Assembly: GCF_000327385.1 (NCBI RefSeq)
Contig: NW_008708986.1
Span: 1,521,559-1,585,558 of the forward strand
Origin: Lottia gigantea
Taxonomy: Eukaryota > Mollusca > Gastropoda > Lottiidae
Direction: 5' to 3'
Length of the DNA: 64,000 bases
Part shown: in pieces, positions 50,824 to 63,170 of the stretch
Layout: every line of letters begins with the position of its first letter
Numbering within the stretch: position 1 is the first letter of the stretch
The notes under the pieces: generated by a model
Told to the model about the DNA's origin: nothing
The model's input: only the letters and a program-made list of their open reading frames with translations
Database searches by the model: none
Program-made: the position numbers and the translations under genes

Positions 50824-52004
50824 GCCAATATTAGAAAGTTATAAATTTGTTATTTTTCTTTATTTTTTAGATTTCTAATCTGACATCTTAAATAAGTTAA
50901 CAAACATTAGATTTCTGGAAAACTACAGTCAGTTGAAAATTTCAGAAAAGTGTGTATAGTTGGTATAGCAAACATGATAACCATTTTGTTGAATTGCTAG
51001 GTTTTAAGTGGGTACAGTACTGGATCTGCAAAGTCTATTTTTATTGTTGAGGTTTTTGATGGGATTTCTATATTTGTTGATAGGAACTCTGAATGAAGAC
51101 ATGCCATATCTGTTTTGAATGCTATAAGTGGATGGCTTCACCTACATAATAATTGCCTGTGCAATCCTTATTTCTCTTACGTGTTTATCCTGTGGGCTCT
51201 CTGTGACATGAAAAGATCAAATGATAGTGAAGTATAAAAATTTAAAAAAAAAGCTTTGCTTGCAAGCAGTATAAAAAACACAACAATACATATACAGATA
51301 ATGCTTATGAATATTATTAAGTAAAATAATTATTAATGCAAAATTATATCATTAGGTTTTGTGTTATTAGCACTCTATTCAAATTAGGCAATCTTATATA
51401 CTCTATTATGACAAATTATTACATCATGTTAATGAAATTTTGTAACCATTAGGGCCTTAAAACTTATCTGAGAGGGATAATACTATAAATTATGAACTTA
51501 TATCCATCTTGTCTTGATGGACAATATTATCAGTTATGTCTATTTCAAGAAATTTTGAAAGTTTTATATCCATGATAGACAAATTAACATGTAAATAGAC
51601 AATGTTATATCCATGAAAGACACCTACTTCGTGTTAACACAATAGATGTTTTATCCATGGACAAAAGTCTATCCATATACCATAATAACTCACAGTTTAT
51701 TTTCAAGCTCAGGCTCATGTTTCGGGTTCTAATTAACTCATATATAGGAATGAATTTTGGTAATGGTATTTTCAGATTACTATGATTAATATATTTACTA
51801 CCAATCCAAAAATCAGTACTCCAATTTCATTTTCAATTTTTCCACAGTTTTGTGATGCTTCTATACTTGTCTTATATTGATGAAATTCTTAAAGACGCAA
51901 TTCATAACCAAATATTACAAATTCCAATTAGACATTAACTGTTAAATCAACCGACCTGTCTTTTCACATAGACACACATTACATAGATTATATCACAGTT
52001 AATA
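50824..52004. other. Intergenic tail between convergent Van Gogh and choline transporter
   Basis: AT-rich, no open frame of interest. On the minus strand AATAAA (plus TTTATT at 51696-51701), about 300 bp past the transporter stop, is a reasonable polyadenylation signal, so the lower part is probably the transporter 3' UTR. Confidence 0.4.
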
Positions 52005-55000
52005 TTAATATTTCAATTTATTATTCATTTCTATTGACGGTCGAGGTCTGTAGATGGAATCGGTAAAGGTTTCCATGTGGAACATTGGATTCTCCTTGCT
52101 CAAATCATATTTAACACTTCCATGTTCTAAAATATTGAATGGATCCATCCAGGTTGGTAAACATCCACATTTAAATATCAGTCTAAATAGATACGACACA
52201 AGCACTAAAGTCACGGTAGAGGCTACAAAAGCCAGCACACGGAATGGAAATCCTTGTTCTCCACGCTCGTAATCATACAAAGGATAGTATATAAATGGTG
52301 AAAGTCCGAGCGTAGATTCTCCAGCACCTATTCGAAGCACGACGCCTGCTATGAAGGCCATTACAGCACCATAGCCATTCAAGTCAGAGAAAAAAAGAGA
52401 ACAAGTTAATTGTGGTAGAACTATAACAAATACTATATCAGCAGCTAGAACAAACAGTCCCCATATTGTATCAACATATAGAGATATGGCTGTAGCCCCA
52501 GCTCCTATTATAAATATAAATATTCTCTGTATCCATATTAACTCTGTATCACCAGCCTAAAATACAATAAATCATAATGTTTATCATCTGATTATCTTGT
52601 CTGTCTAATTTCTATTGGAGAGAGGCAATACAGTGTTTTAAGAAGGAAATCTTGCCAGGACAGTGGTATCAATGAAAAGACACCTTTCTTGTACCTACTG
52701 TGTCTTGAACTTTTCCCTGGAGAATGGGAAATGTCATTATTTGTAATTTTATATTTATACCCGTTACTACATCGTTAGTATCTACAGGCAATTAGACATT
52801 ATCGTCTTGTCTTGTCTTGGCAAAATATCCCTTGTTGCACACTGCATAGCGTTTCTCTTCTACAGTAAACATTTCATCAATGCACAGTCTGCATCACACA
52901 GCTCCTTCACTTTTGATGATTTACAAATAAATCTGTTATTCATAAAAATTAAAAGAAATCTTACATTTTTGCGAAGAATAGGTTTATATACATGATGTGT
53001 AAACATAGAAGATGAGCCAAGTATAGAACTGTCCATTGATGACATCACAGCACCACATACAGCTCCCAGACCTACAAAAAACACCAATGATCTATAAACT
53101 AAATGAAAATGTTTGTTATCTCAACAAAAAAAAACATGTCATCATGTTTTTGCTGCAACTATGATTGAAAGCAGCATCCAAAGATCCTCTCTACCAGCTG
53201 ATCCTAGATCTAACTTGACAATCAATCATCAATAACCACTAAGCAAGGGTCTGATGTAATACTGAAGGTATGAGTAATATTATCAGTAGAATAAACAATC
53301 TTCGACAGACAACAGAGGGGAATTCAATGGCAAAGACTAAGAGTCCCTGTTACACATAAAATATCTTTAATGAATCTCTTTCATTAGATTCAGAATGTTC
53401 TAAGTTTTCAAAAAGTCTAACCAAGCTACAGCCCACAACAAAATGTGACATAGAAAAATTACCTATAATAGCTACTGGTGCTGGTGTAAATTCATTAATA
53501 ACTAATGGTAATATCATACTACTCTGGCTAGTATTGGCTGGATTAATTCCTGATGTTATACTAACATTTCTCCAATCTGAAATATAAAATATAACATAAC
53601 TAAATAATCCTGATGTTATACTAACATTTCTCCAATCTGAAATATAAAATATAACATAACTAAAAAATCCTGATGTTATACTAACATTTCCCCAATCTGA
53701 AATATAAAATATAACATAACTAAATAATTCTGATTTTATACTAATATTTCTCCAATCTGAAATATAAAATATAACATAACTAAATAATCCTGATGTTATA
53801 CTAACATTTCAACAATCTGAAATATAAAATATAACATAACTAAATAATCTTAATGATATACTAACATTTCTCAAATCTGAAATATAAAATATATCATAAC
53901 TAAATAATCCTAATGATATACTAACATTTCTCAAATCTGAAATATAAAATATAACATAACTAAATAATCCTGATGTTATACTAACATTTCAACAATCTGA
54001 AATATAAAATATAACATAACTAAATAATTCTGATGTTATACTAACATTTCTCCAATCTGAAATATAAAATATAACATAAGTAAATAATCCTGATGTAATA
54101 CTAACATTTCTCCAATCTGAAATATAAAATATAACATAACTAAATAATCCTGATGTTATACTAACATTTCTCCAATCTGAAATATAAAATATAATATAAC
54201 TAAATAATCCTGATGTTATACGAACATTTCTCAAATCTGAAATATAAAATATAACATAACTAAATAATCCTGATGTTATACTAACATTTCTCCAATCTGA
54301 AATATAAAATATAACAGAACTAAATAATCCTAATGATATACTATCATTTCCTAAATCCAAAATATAATATATATCATAACTAAATAATTCTGATGTTATA
54401 CTAACATTTCTCAAATCTAAAATATAAAATATAACATAACTAAATAATCCTAATGATATACTAACATTTCTCAAATCTGAAATATAAAATATAACATAAC
54501 TAAATAATCCTGATGTTATACTAACATTTCTCAAATCTGAAATATAATACATATCATAACTAAATAATTCTGATGTTATACTAACATTTCTCAAATCTGA
54601 AATATAAAATATAACATAACTAAATAATTCTGATGTTATACTAACATTTCAACAATCTAAAATATAAAATATAACATAACTAAATAATTCTGATGTTATA
54701 CTATCATTTCTCCAATCTGAAATATAAAATATAACAGAACTAAATAATCCTAATGATATACTAACATTTCTCAAATCTGAAGTATAAAATATAACATAAC
54801 TAAATAATCTTCATGATATACTAACATTTCTCAAATCTGAAATATAAAATATATCATAACTAAATAATCCTAATGATATACTAACATTTCTCAAATCTGA
54901 AATATAAAATATAACATAACTAAATAATCCTGATTTTATACTAATATTTCTCAAATCCAAAATATAATACATATCATAACTAAATAATCCTAATGATATA

Positions 55001-58000
55001 CTAACATTTCTCAAATCTAAAATATAAAATATAACATAACTAAATAATCTTAATGATATACTAACATTTCTCCAATCTGAAATATAAAATATAACATAAC
55101 TAAATAATCTTCATGATATACTAACATTTCTCAAATCTGAAATATAAAATATATCATAACTAAATAATCCTAATGATATACTAACATTTCTCAAATCTAA
55201 AATATAAAATATAACATAACTAAATAATCCTGATTTTATACTAATATTTCTCAAATCTGAAATATAAAATATAACATAACTAAATAATCCTGATTTTATA
55301 CTAATATTTCTCAAATCCAAAATATAATACATATCATAACTAAATAATCTTAATGATATACTAACATCACTCAAATCTGAAATATAAAATATATCATAAC
55401 TAAATAATCCTAATGATATACTAACATTTCTCAAATCTGAAATATAAAATATAACATAACTAAATAATCTTAATGATATACTAACATTTCTCAAATCCAA
55501 AATATAATATATATCATAACTAAATAATCCTGATGTTATACTAACATTTCTCAAATCTGAAGTATAAAATATAACATAACTAAATAATCTTAATGATATA
55601 CTAACATTTCTCAAATCCAAAATATAATACATATCATAACTAAATAATCCTGATGTTTAATACTAACATCACTCAAATCTAAAATCTAAAATATAACATA
55701 ACTAAAAAATTCTTATGTTATACTAACATTTTCCCAATCTGAAATATAAAATATAACATAACTAAATAATCCTGATGTTATACTAACATTTCTCAAATCT
55801 GAAATATAAAATATAACATAACTACATAATCTTAATGATATACTAACATTTCTCAAATCTAAAATATAACATAACTAAATAATCCTGATGTTATACTAAC
55901 ATTACTCAAATCTAAAATATGATACATATCATAACTTAATCATTCTGATGTTTAATACTAACATCACTCAAATCTAAAATCTAAAATATAACATAACTAA
56001 AAAATTCTTATGTTATACTAACATTTCCCCAATCTGAAATATAAAATAACTAAATAATCCTGATGTTAAACTAATATTACTCCCATCTAAAACATATTAG
56101 ATATCATAACTAAATAACATTTCTGAAACATAATATATATCATAACAAAATAACATTTCTGAAACATAATATTAGTTAGTTTGTAGGTTATAAGGAGACT
56201 TTGTACCAATTTATTCATGAATTTTGTCTCGTCAAAAGTGACATGTCGCTATGAACTATTGAGGTGCTAAAACCAAGTACATATTGTCAAAATCTTTCAT
56301 GAAACTTTCCAATAGGATACCTACCAGCACTAGTACTGATGATACCAATTAGAAATGGTGGAACAGCAAACAATAAACTACCGAATCCAGCCAACACTGA
56401 TAACACTTTAGCTTCCTTAACACTTCTTACAGCTAACACTCTCTGGAAATATGACTGCCAGGGTATGGTTCCCAGAATCTACAAATAGTTAATATAAACA
56501 TTGAGGTTTATAGAATATTAAGATGAGGCTAGATTAACATAAAAACATATTTCCAGTTTCCTTGTAGTAAATTTTATGGCTGTAAAATGCTCTTTACAAA
56601 TCTTTTTTGCTCTGTCTCTTACAAATATCTTATGCCACTGTCTACTATCAAATTGTAACTTGTTACTCTTCCATCACCTAAAAATTCTGTGACTGAAACA
56701 AAATAAATATTAAAGGGAATATTTTCGGGGGTTGATTTTGGCCTGGAATAATGTAAATAGTCTTAAGAAGTACTTTAAATGTTAGAAAATACCTCAAAAT
56801 AGTAATTTCTCTATCTATTTCAATATATGTCTTTTCTCTAGTATAGCATAGTCTAAAACTGTTAACTTTTAAATGCAGACAATTTTAGACACATATGGAT
56901 TAGAATGTTTAAGTTTTGACGGTAGCTGTTACTGATAAGTTTAGCTAAAAAATCCTGTATCTGAGACTTAGTTATAATTGGTCAAACAGATGGCAAACCT
57001 GTCCCTTTAAAATACAGCAATTAAAACTATGTACATGTATAAGCTCCTATTCTTCGGTTTCCCCCCGGCCAGTCACTGTGTGAATATGAAAATAAGATAG
57101 ATGATGTGACCTATTAAGTTAGTAGTAGTAACTTACCATAGCTATAGCTAAATCTACCCAGGCTATAGAAGCCATAGGTTCAATAGATCCTAACCATTGT
57201 GATGATGTCTCACCTATATTACCAACTGCATCATTTAACATGGCAAATGGAATAGCTAATATCTACAAATATAAGATGGGACAAACTATCAACTGGTAGT
57301 ATGCTTGTATGGACCATATATTGAAGAACAGTTATTACTTCTGTTAACAACAATTATATTTCCATTGCACATCTGTGACTGTTATAGTTCCAGAAAAACT
57401 TGACTTGGTTATGACACCGTTATTTCAAAAGCCCTTGTAAAGGGCACAGTATTTCAGGAATCACAGGAACCATAGATGCAAGAGACTTAAATGATGTACA
57501 TAAACATAGGCTAGGAAATCTTTGAATCCCTATAAAAGCAATATCTAAACAATACCTACCAAACCAAGGGCAATAAAAAATAACTGTACTAAATCGGTAT
57601 AAGCTACTGAGATCATTTGTCCTATCATAGTATATAGTACTGTAACACCAGCTGATACTAATATAGATGTTAATACATCTAACCCAATGATTACACTTAT
57701 TGTTGTACCTTAAACATAACAAGAACATCTTTGTTTTATTTATTACTGGATAAGAAGAAAAGCCACAGCAAACACATTTTGACAAACAAAACAACAATAC
57801 AATTCAAAATGGTCTGTTATCAATAATATAATTTTTTTTAGAATTTTAGAAACCAGTAAATAAGTACCTAAGGCATTTAAAATGGATGCTGTCCAAAATA
57901 AATCTCCAGTTAAGGTGGCTAAATAAACCAGAAAAGCTGGTAATCGACCAAAATTCTCTAGAATAGGTTGTAACATGGTTATATACTGCCTGTCTCTCAT

Positions 58001-58990
58001 TCTACCAGCATAGATCAATCCTCCTGGAAAAAGATGAACATTTGGTAAGCATTACCGTTCTCTGCCTTCTGGGAGTGATTATTTTTGTGAAAAGTTCATT
58101 TTAATACTTTAGTTTCTTAATATTCTTCTAAAAACATTTTACAGTTCTAATCATTCATGTGTGGAAAATACAGTCAAATCAACAATCCTGCATTTTGATC
58201 TTGAAAAACCTGTTGATAGATAAGCTATACTGACCGAGTATCAAACCAATACAGATAGCAAATGGTGAGATAGTCCATGCTAAACCATCTTTAGCTATAG
58301 ATTCACTTGTTCCATTTATAAAACCACCACCTACAGCAGTTGCTGAAATATACAGTATAAATAGGATAGAGTTGTGTACCAAATAAAAGAGATCAATACC
58401 AGTGGCTATTTGTGGTTTTAATCTTAGACTTAAATTTTCATACACGGCATCAAAAATATATGATGAAATTTAGACGATCGTCACTCTTAGGGCATGATTG
58501 ACATTCTTGTGATATTGCCCTGTATATCATGACATCTGTAATGTCTACAGACAAGAATACTAGCACTATTGTTCAAGCTTTTGATTTGCAGGAGAATCAT
58601 ACCTTGGGCACTAATGCAATGGTTAGAAATCAAATCAAATTTTGATCTTATTTCACATTCCATGGCACCTTCCTTGGTAGAATAGCAGAATATGAAGCAT
58701 TGGCAATGAAGTAATTATAGACATACAATGCAAGTGTATCCAAAATTATTCTCCAGCGATCATGGAAATCATTGATACTGCAACAAAATTTGAAAAAACT
58801 TACCTATCATAGTAAAAGTACCAACAATACCATGTAAACTACGACCAGCAACAACTGTCAATTCACTAGTAGTATTGTTTATATTGTCTTTATCTTTATA
58901 TTTGACAAACCTTGCTGCTAATATACCCACTAATAATATAACTAGATAAAATACCCCAATAGATATTATTCCTGGTATATTTAAATCCAT
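52005..58990 (-). CDS. SLC5A7: High-affinity choline transporter (SLC5A7/CHT type sodium symporter)
   Basis: Plasma-membrane Na+-coupled transporter; in the family it imports choline into cholinergic terminals for acetylcholine synthesis. Nine coding exons on the minus strand: 58990-58804, 58342-58235, 58023-57868, 57708-57560, 57262-57137, 56478-56325, 53576-53463, 53071-52965, 52556-52005. All are GT-AG in phase; 550 residues (human CHT1 580). Matches run the whole length: [19 protein letters not shown] (TM1), [84 protein letters not shown] and [20 protein letters not shown]. About 13 membrane segments are expected. The C-terminal tail is short and I see no clear counterpart of the human dileucine-like endocytic motif. 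A 3' splice site at 59005-59004 just before the ATG implies an upstream untranslated exon. The intron before exon 53576 is filled by a tandem array. Confidence 0.95.
52591..52740. repeat. Possible third copy of the 5641/9121 repeat family
   Basis: CAATACAGTGTT, AAGGAAATCTTGCC, AGGACAGTGGTAT and TACCTACTG occur in the same order as in the copies at 5641 and 9121, but divergence is high. Confidence 0.3.
53549..56175 (-). repeat. 60-bp tandem array carrying the 3' splice site of a choline transporter exon
   Basis: About 42 units fill nearly all of the 2.75-kb intron. From 53581 to 55620 there are 34 consecutive units of exactly 60 bp, followed by a less regular end with small insertions and deletions decaying near 56100-56175. 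Each unit, read on the minus strand, contains TTTTATATTTCAG (acceptor), then ATTGGAGAAATGTTAGTATA or a near copy, which is the start of the real exon at 53576 (residues [10 protein letters not shown]). The exon itself is the last unit. As the unit is 20 codons, long open frames run through the array (for example 54594-53989 and 55632-55111), reading repeats of [19 protein letters not shown]. Variants with in-frame stops interrupt them, and they are not genes. Confidence 0.97.
56710..57010 (+). repeat. Non-autonomous repeat with TTAAAGGG/CCCTTTAA ends, best copy
   Basis: The 301-bp copy begins TTAAAGGG (56710-56717) and ends CCCTTTAA (57003-57010), perfect 8-bp inverted ends. There is no open frame. 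It has relatives at 62868-63170 (same strand), 43745-44048 and 45395-45590 (opposite strand), and a fragment at 36838-36907. Size and inverted ends suggest a MITE-like DNA transposon derivative. It lies in a choline transporter intron. Confidence 0.65.
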
Positions 58991-61560
58991 CTTCAGCTAC
59001 CTTCTGAAATATATACAAAAATTGTCACATAGATAATCCATCTGATTTCTATTTAGCTCTATTATTCCTTATTTCTCCATGCAAATGATTTGAAAGGAAT
59101 TTCAGATGTTCATACTAATTTGTTTTTGGAGTATGCAGTATTATTTTTTTGTTCGAAGTCTGTGGTTCCTGTATATCCAGATTAGATCAGTGCAAATAGA
59201 AGATTTCTGTTTACCAAAATTAGATTAGAAAACTCCATTTGAATACGTTAATTTCATATCAGAATATCATATTGACATACTAGCTAAAACTGTTAAAATA
59301 TTCAGATAAATATTACTTATGTTTGTGATGATGAAGGATAAAATGAGAACAAGAAAGATATAAAAGGAAAAAATGTCAGGAGACTTTTAGTCTAGGTCAA
59401 CTGACAACCTAGAAATTGGTGACAATAATTAATGATGACATGCTTATAAATGGGATTGACTAAATTATCCAAAGGAATGAAGGTTTCAACATTAATACTG
59501 ATAATCCAATTTGATATTACAAAGAGAAGTTTCATTTCATCACGATAGTTACTGTTAGTATGTGGAAATGCATTGTGGCGGAACCACACCCCACTGGTCA
59601 CCAAGTCCTTCAGAAACATGTAATGCAGTAAAACCTGTATTCAGATTTAATCGTGTATAAAGCACAAAAAGAATAAAAATTACACCCCCTCTCCCCTCAA
59701 AAATTTTAAATGCAAGTTACATGCTCCCTAACCTTAGTCAGTATTTTATTGAGATTGACATTTGTTCTTATGGAACATCACATAGTCCTGATAAACTTTT
59801 AACTCCATTATGTTTCAGTTTGAGAGTTTAAAAAATTCAATGAATTCTTCATTTATCTCATTACCAATAGTATATTTATACTGTATGTACACAAAATGAT
59901 AAGAGACAAAATTACATAACTATAAATAATGAAAAATAGCATGTCTTTATGGTAGATTATATATCATTGTAAAAAACAAGTTTTATGCTTAGATTATTTT
60001 ATTGAAATACATTCATAATGTTTTCAAGTTTTTTCAGTTGAATTGAAAGGAAAGAATAATAGATATTGCGGACCTAAAACTTGTTCAACTAGTTTATAGC
60101 CATTTTAAAACCATTATTTCTCCTCGCTTCAATACACAAATAATCAAAATATAGGTAAAAACTAACTTCAAAGTGTCCTTCTTTAAAATATACAAAAACT
60201 AGTAACTGATAGATTATTATATCAATTCAAATCATTCTCTATAATTGAAACATATGGTACACAAGGCCACAAACAGTCAGTATATTTCTATACTAGATAC
60301 TATGCTAGGGTTGTATACAACAATTATAATCATAAAAATATAATTATGATAATAATATCTTCTTAGATTACAATATCATATTTATTATCTTGTTGAAATA
60401 TATCAGTTACTAAAAAAATTGAATACTGATCAATACCTGATGTATATCACATTGTTTGTCCAATCAATTAATTTAAGATTTCAATATTAATCTCAAAATA
60501 GGCATACTTAAAGTCTTCAAAATCATTCAGATCCAACATCTGATTTAAAACAAATTGATTTCTTTAAGGTGCTAAAGATGACATATTCTTCATATCTTGC
60601 TGATATTACTGATATTGAAATGATACCATCAGTGATATCCTCATGAGAATGTCATGAAGCAGAAATCTTGCATAAGCCATTATCCTTTACGTTTGTATTC
60701 AATTATAGACAAACCATATATTATATTGTAGATATTTGAAATTGAGCTCTATAAGCTATTAGCAAATATTTAGCTGATATTTGTTAATGTGTATTTGAAT
60801 GAATTAAAACCTATTGATTATGCTATTATAAAGAGGTGGTGTAATATCTAATGTAAGAATAAATACCATGGGTAATAGAATAACAGAGAAAATCAATAAC
60901 AGAATAGCTATCAGTGTACAGAAAGTGCATATATTCAAATATGATCAAGTTTGAAACATTATGTATATGCTGTGTATTGAAAAGATTTGATACAGACTGA
61001 TTTACATGACTTTAAATTGAATCATGGACTTGAGCCAACACACTACCCACTGACAGCAAATAAAAAATAGCTTCTTTCAGTGTAGTATACTTAAGAAGCA
61101 TTATAACATCATGTACATTTAAATTTGACAATATAACATCTTCATGAAGAAATATAACACTCAACACAGCATCAATTTGACAATTTTATTTACATTAATG
61201 CAGTTATGGAACATAACATACCGGGTATTTAACCCTTTCAACCCTAAAGGCCACACACATATGCAGTATATTCCTCAGCAGCTGCTAAACCCGCTGTTAC
61301 ATCACACAATGTCATATGCTTTTACTTGGAGTTCATGATATTTGACGTTTTAATTTCATTACACTCAGGGTTCAACGATTTAAGTTTCAATTTGACACAT
61401 TTTAAACACTCAAATTTATTTTCAATTGATATCATTTTTCACTTTCCATAAAAATTCAAATTTTTTTACAACTCAAAACACATCCAGATATTAGCTCTAT
61501 ATATGTTTTATATAAATACTTGTTAAAAAGATAGTGGACCACAGCCATATACGCCCTTCA

Positions 61561-62190
61561 CGGCATTCGGATGGTAAAAACAAAACATCCATTCTAAGTT
61601 TCATTAAAATCGATTGAAAACTAAGAGATTAATAGCACATTCAAGATTTTGGGGCAAGGACAATAACTCTGCTTCTAACAGTCGAAAATAGCTCAAATTC
61701 GAACATGATCTTCGTTTTATAAGTATGTATACACATACCGAATTTCATTTGATTTCATCAAAAAATCTAGTTTTTAGAGCGTTTACAAGCAATTGATGTT
61801 GATAGAAGCACTTACTGTATAGAGGTTAAAGGGCGATAACTCCTCAAAACTGACGTAATAGGCCTAAATCTTGAAAAAGCCTTAAATTTAATCAGAAGTT
61901 TACTTAACTTTTTCAAACCTTTCGATTTAGGTCCAATAACATCCATTTTAAGTTTCATCAAAATCGGTTGAAAACTAAGAGAGTAATAGCATATTCAAGA
62001 TTTTGGGGCAAGGGCAATAACTCTGCTTCTAACGGTCGAAAATAGCTCAAATTCGAACTTGATCTTCGTTTTATGAATATGTATACACATACCGAATTTC
62101 ATTTGATTCCATCAAAAAATATACTTTTAAGAGCGTTTACAAGCAAACGAACCGACCCACCGATGGATGGACGGACCGGGGTGCCGACAA
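61561..62190 (+). repeat. Two tandem copies of an interspersed repeat, period about 350-360 bp
   Basis: A block of about 210 bp beginning ACATCCATTCTAAGTTTCAT near 61586 recurs as ACATCCATTTTAAGTTTCAT near 61939. Both hold GATTTTGGGGCAAGG, CAATAACTCTGCTTCTAAC and ATGTATACACATACCGAATT. The second copy runs on into a GC-rich tail with CCGACCCACCGATGGATGG and GGACCGGGGTGCCGAC near 62150-62190. This is unlike the local composition, so it was probably inserted. The family is unknown to me and no coding capacity is seen. Confidence 0.75.
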
Positions 62191-62250
62191 AGAGAGATGT
62201 GGGTGTATAAAAATCAATAACAAACATAAAATGTCATTTGATATCAATAT

Positions 62251-62395
62251 CACAACAAGTCATCATTAAACATCAAAATCATAGCAAAATTCTCCATCCA
62301 TCACAACAAGTCATCATTAAATATCAAAATGATGACAAAATTCTCCATCCATCACAACAAATCATCAATTATCATCAAAATCATTTTAAACAATT
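62251..62395 (+). repeat. 51-bp tandem repeat, almost three units
   Basis: CACAACAAGTCATCATTAAA starts at 62251 and 62302, and a diverged copy starts at 62353, each followed by ATCAAAAT and AAATTCTCCATCCAT. The array directly abuts the end of the repeat at 61561-62190 and may have grown from its tail. Confidence 0.8.
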
Positions 62396-62867
62396 CTGAA
62401 TTCCACATCAAAATTAAACTCATCCAATTCCAAATCACAACAAATCCAAAAAAAAGTTTTTATTTAATATCTGAAACTACTCATCATTTTAACAAACACA
62501 ATTATTTAGTAACCAATTAATCACAAAAAAACAAACAAAACATAATAAAAAGCTAACTTACATGTTAAGTAAGTACCACAATATAGATTGTTAGTTACCT
62601 GTTGGCCAGGTCATTGATTGGTACATACAGTCAGAGATGTGTCATAATGAAACTAGAGTATTGAACCATTATAAATAATATATTCTACCTACTCATACAA
62701 AATAACTTACAACAATTCTATTCTGACAAATTCCAATATTCTACAGATAAATACACCTGATAGCTTTTACGAATGATTTTAAATGATAAGACCACATACA
62801 AGGTTTGATTTAAGTAGAATCACATTGATAGGTTACATGACTCAAGGGGAACAGTTGGCATTTTAGG

Positions 62868-63170
62868 AGATTGATTTGGGGCTTCTATAGTCTTGAGAAG
62901 TACTAAAACGCACAAAAATCACATAATCCCTTCAAATATACCTCAAACTAGAAATTTCACTTTCTATTCCTATATATGTCTTAAAAAACTTTCGAGTCAG
63001 ATTTTTAACTTTCAAACGTGAATAATTATGGATATACATGGATTTGAAGGCTCAAAGTTTAACGATGAGCTGTGAACACTATTACTGATTATGTAAACCA
63101 AATAAATTCCTGTTTCTGGAACTAAGGTATGATTGGTCGAACACATAGTGAAGGTGCTCCTTTAATGTAG
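62868..63170 (+). repeat. TTAAAGGG family repeat, second plus-strand copy
   Basis: It aligns by landmarks with 56710-57010: GGAGATTGATTTGGGGC, TAGTCTTGAGAAGTACT, ACCTCAAACTAGAAATTTC, TATATATGTCTT, ATTACTGATTATG, GATTGGTCGAACA and GTGCTCCTTTAA. The left end has diverged. Confidence 0.65.

Noticed and set aside
53989-55632. Open frames of 201, 67 and 173 codons on the minus strand
   Set aside because: They are products of the 60-bp in-frame tandem array, not genes; there is no start context or independent domain.
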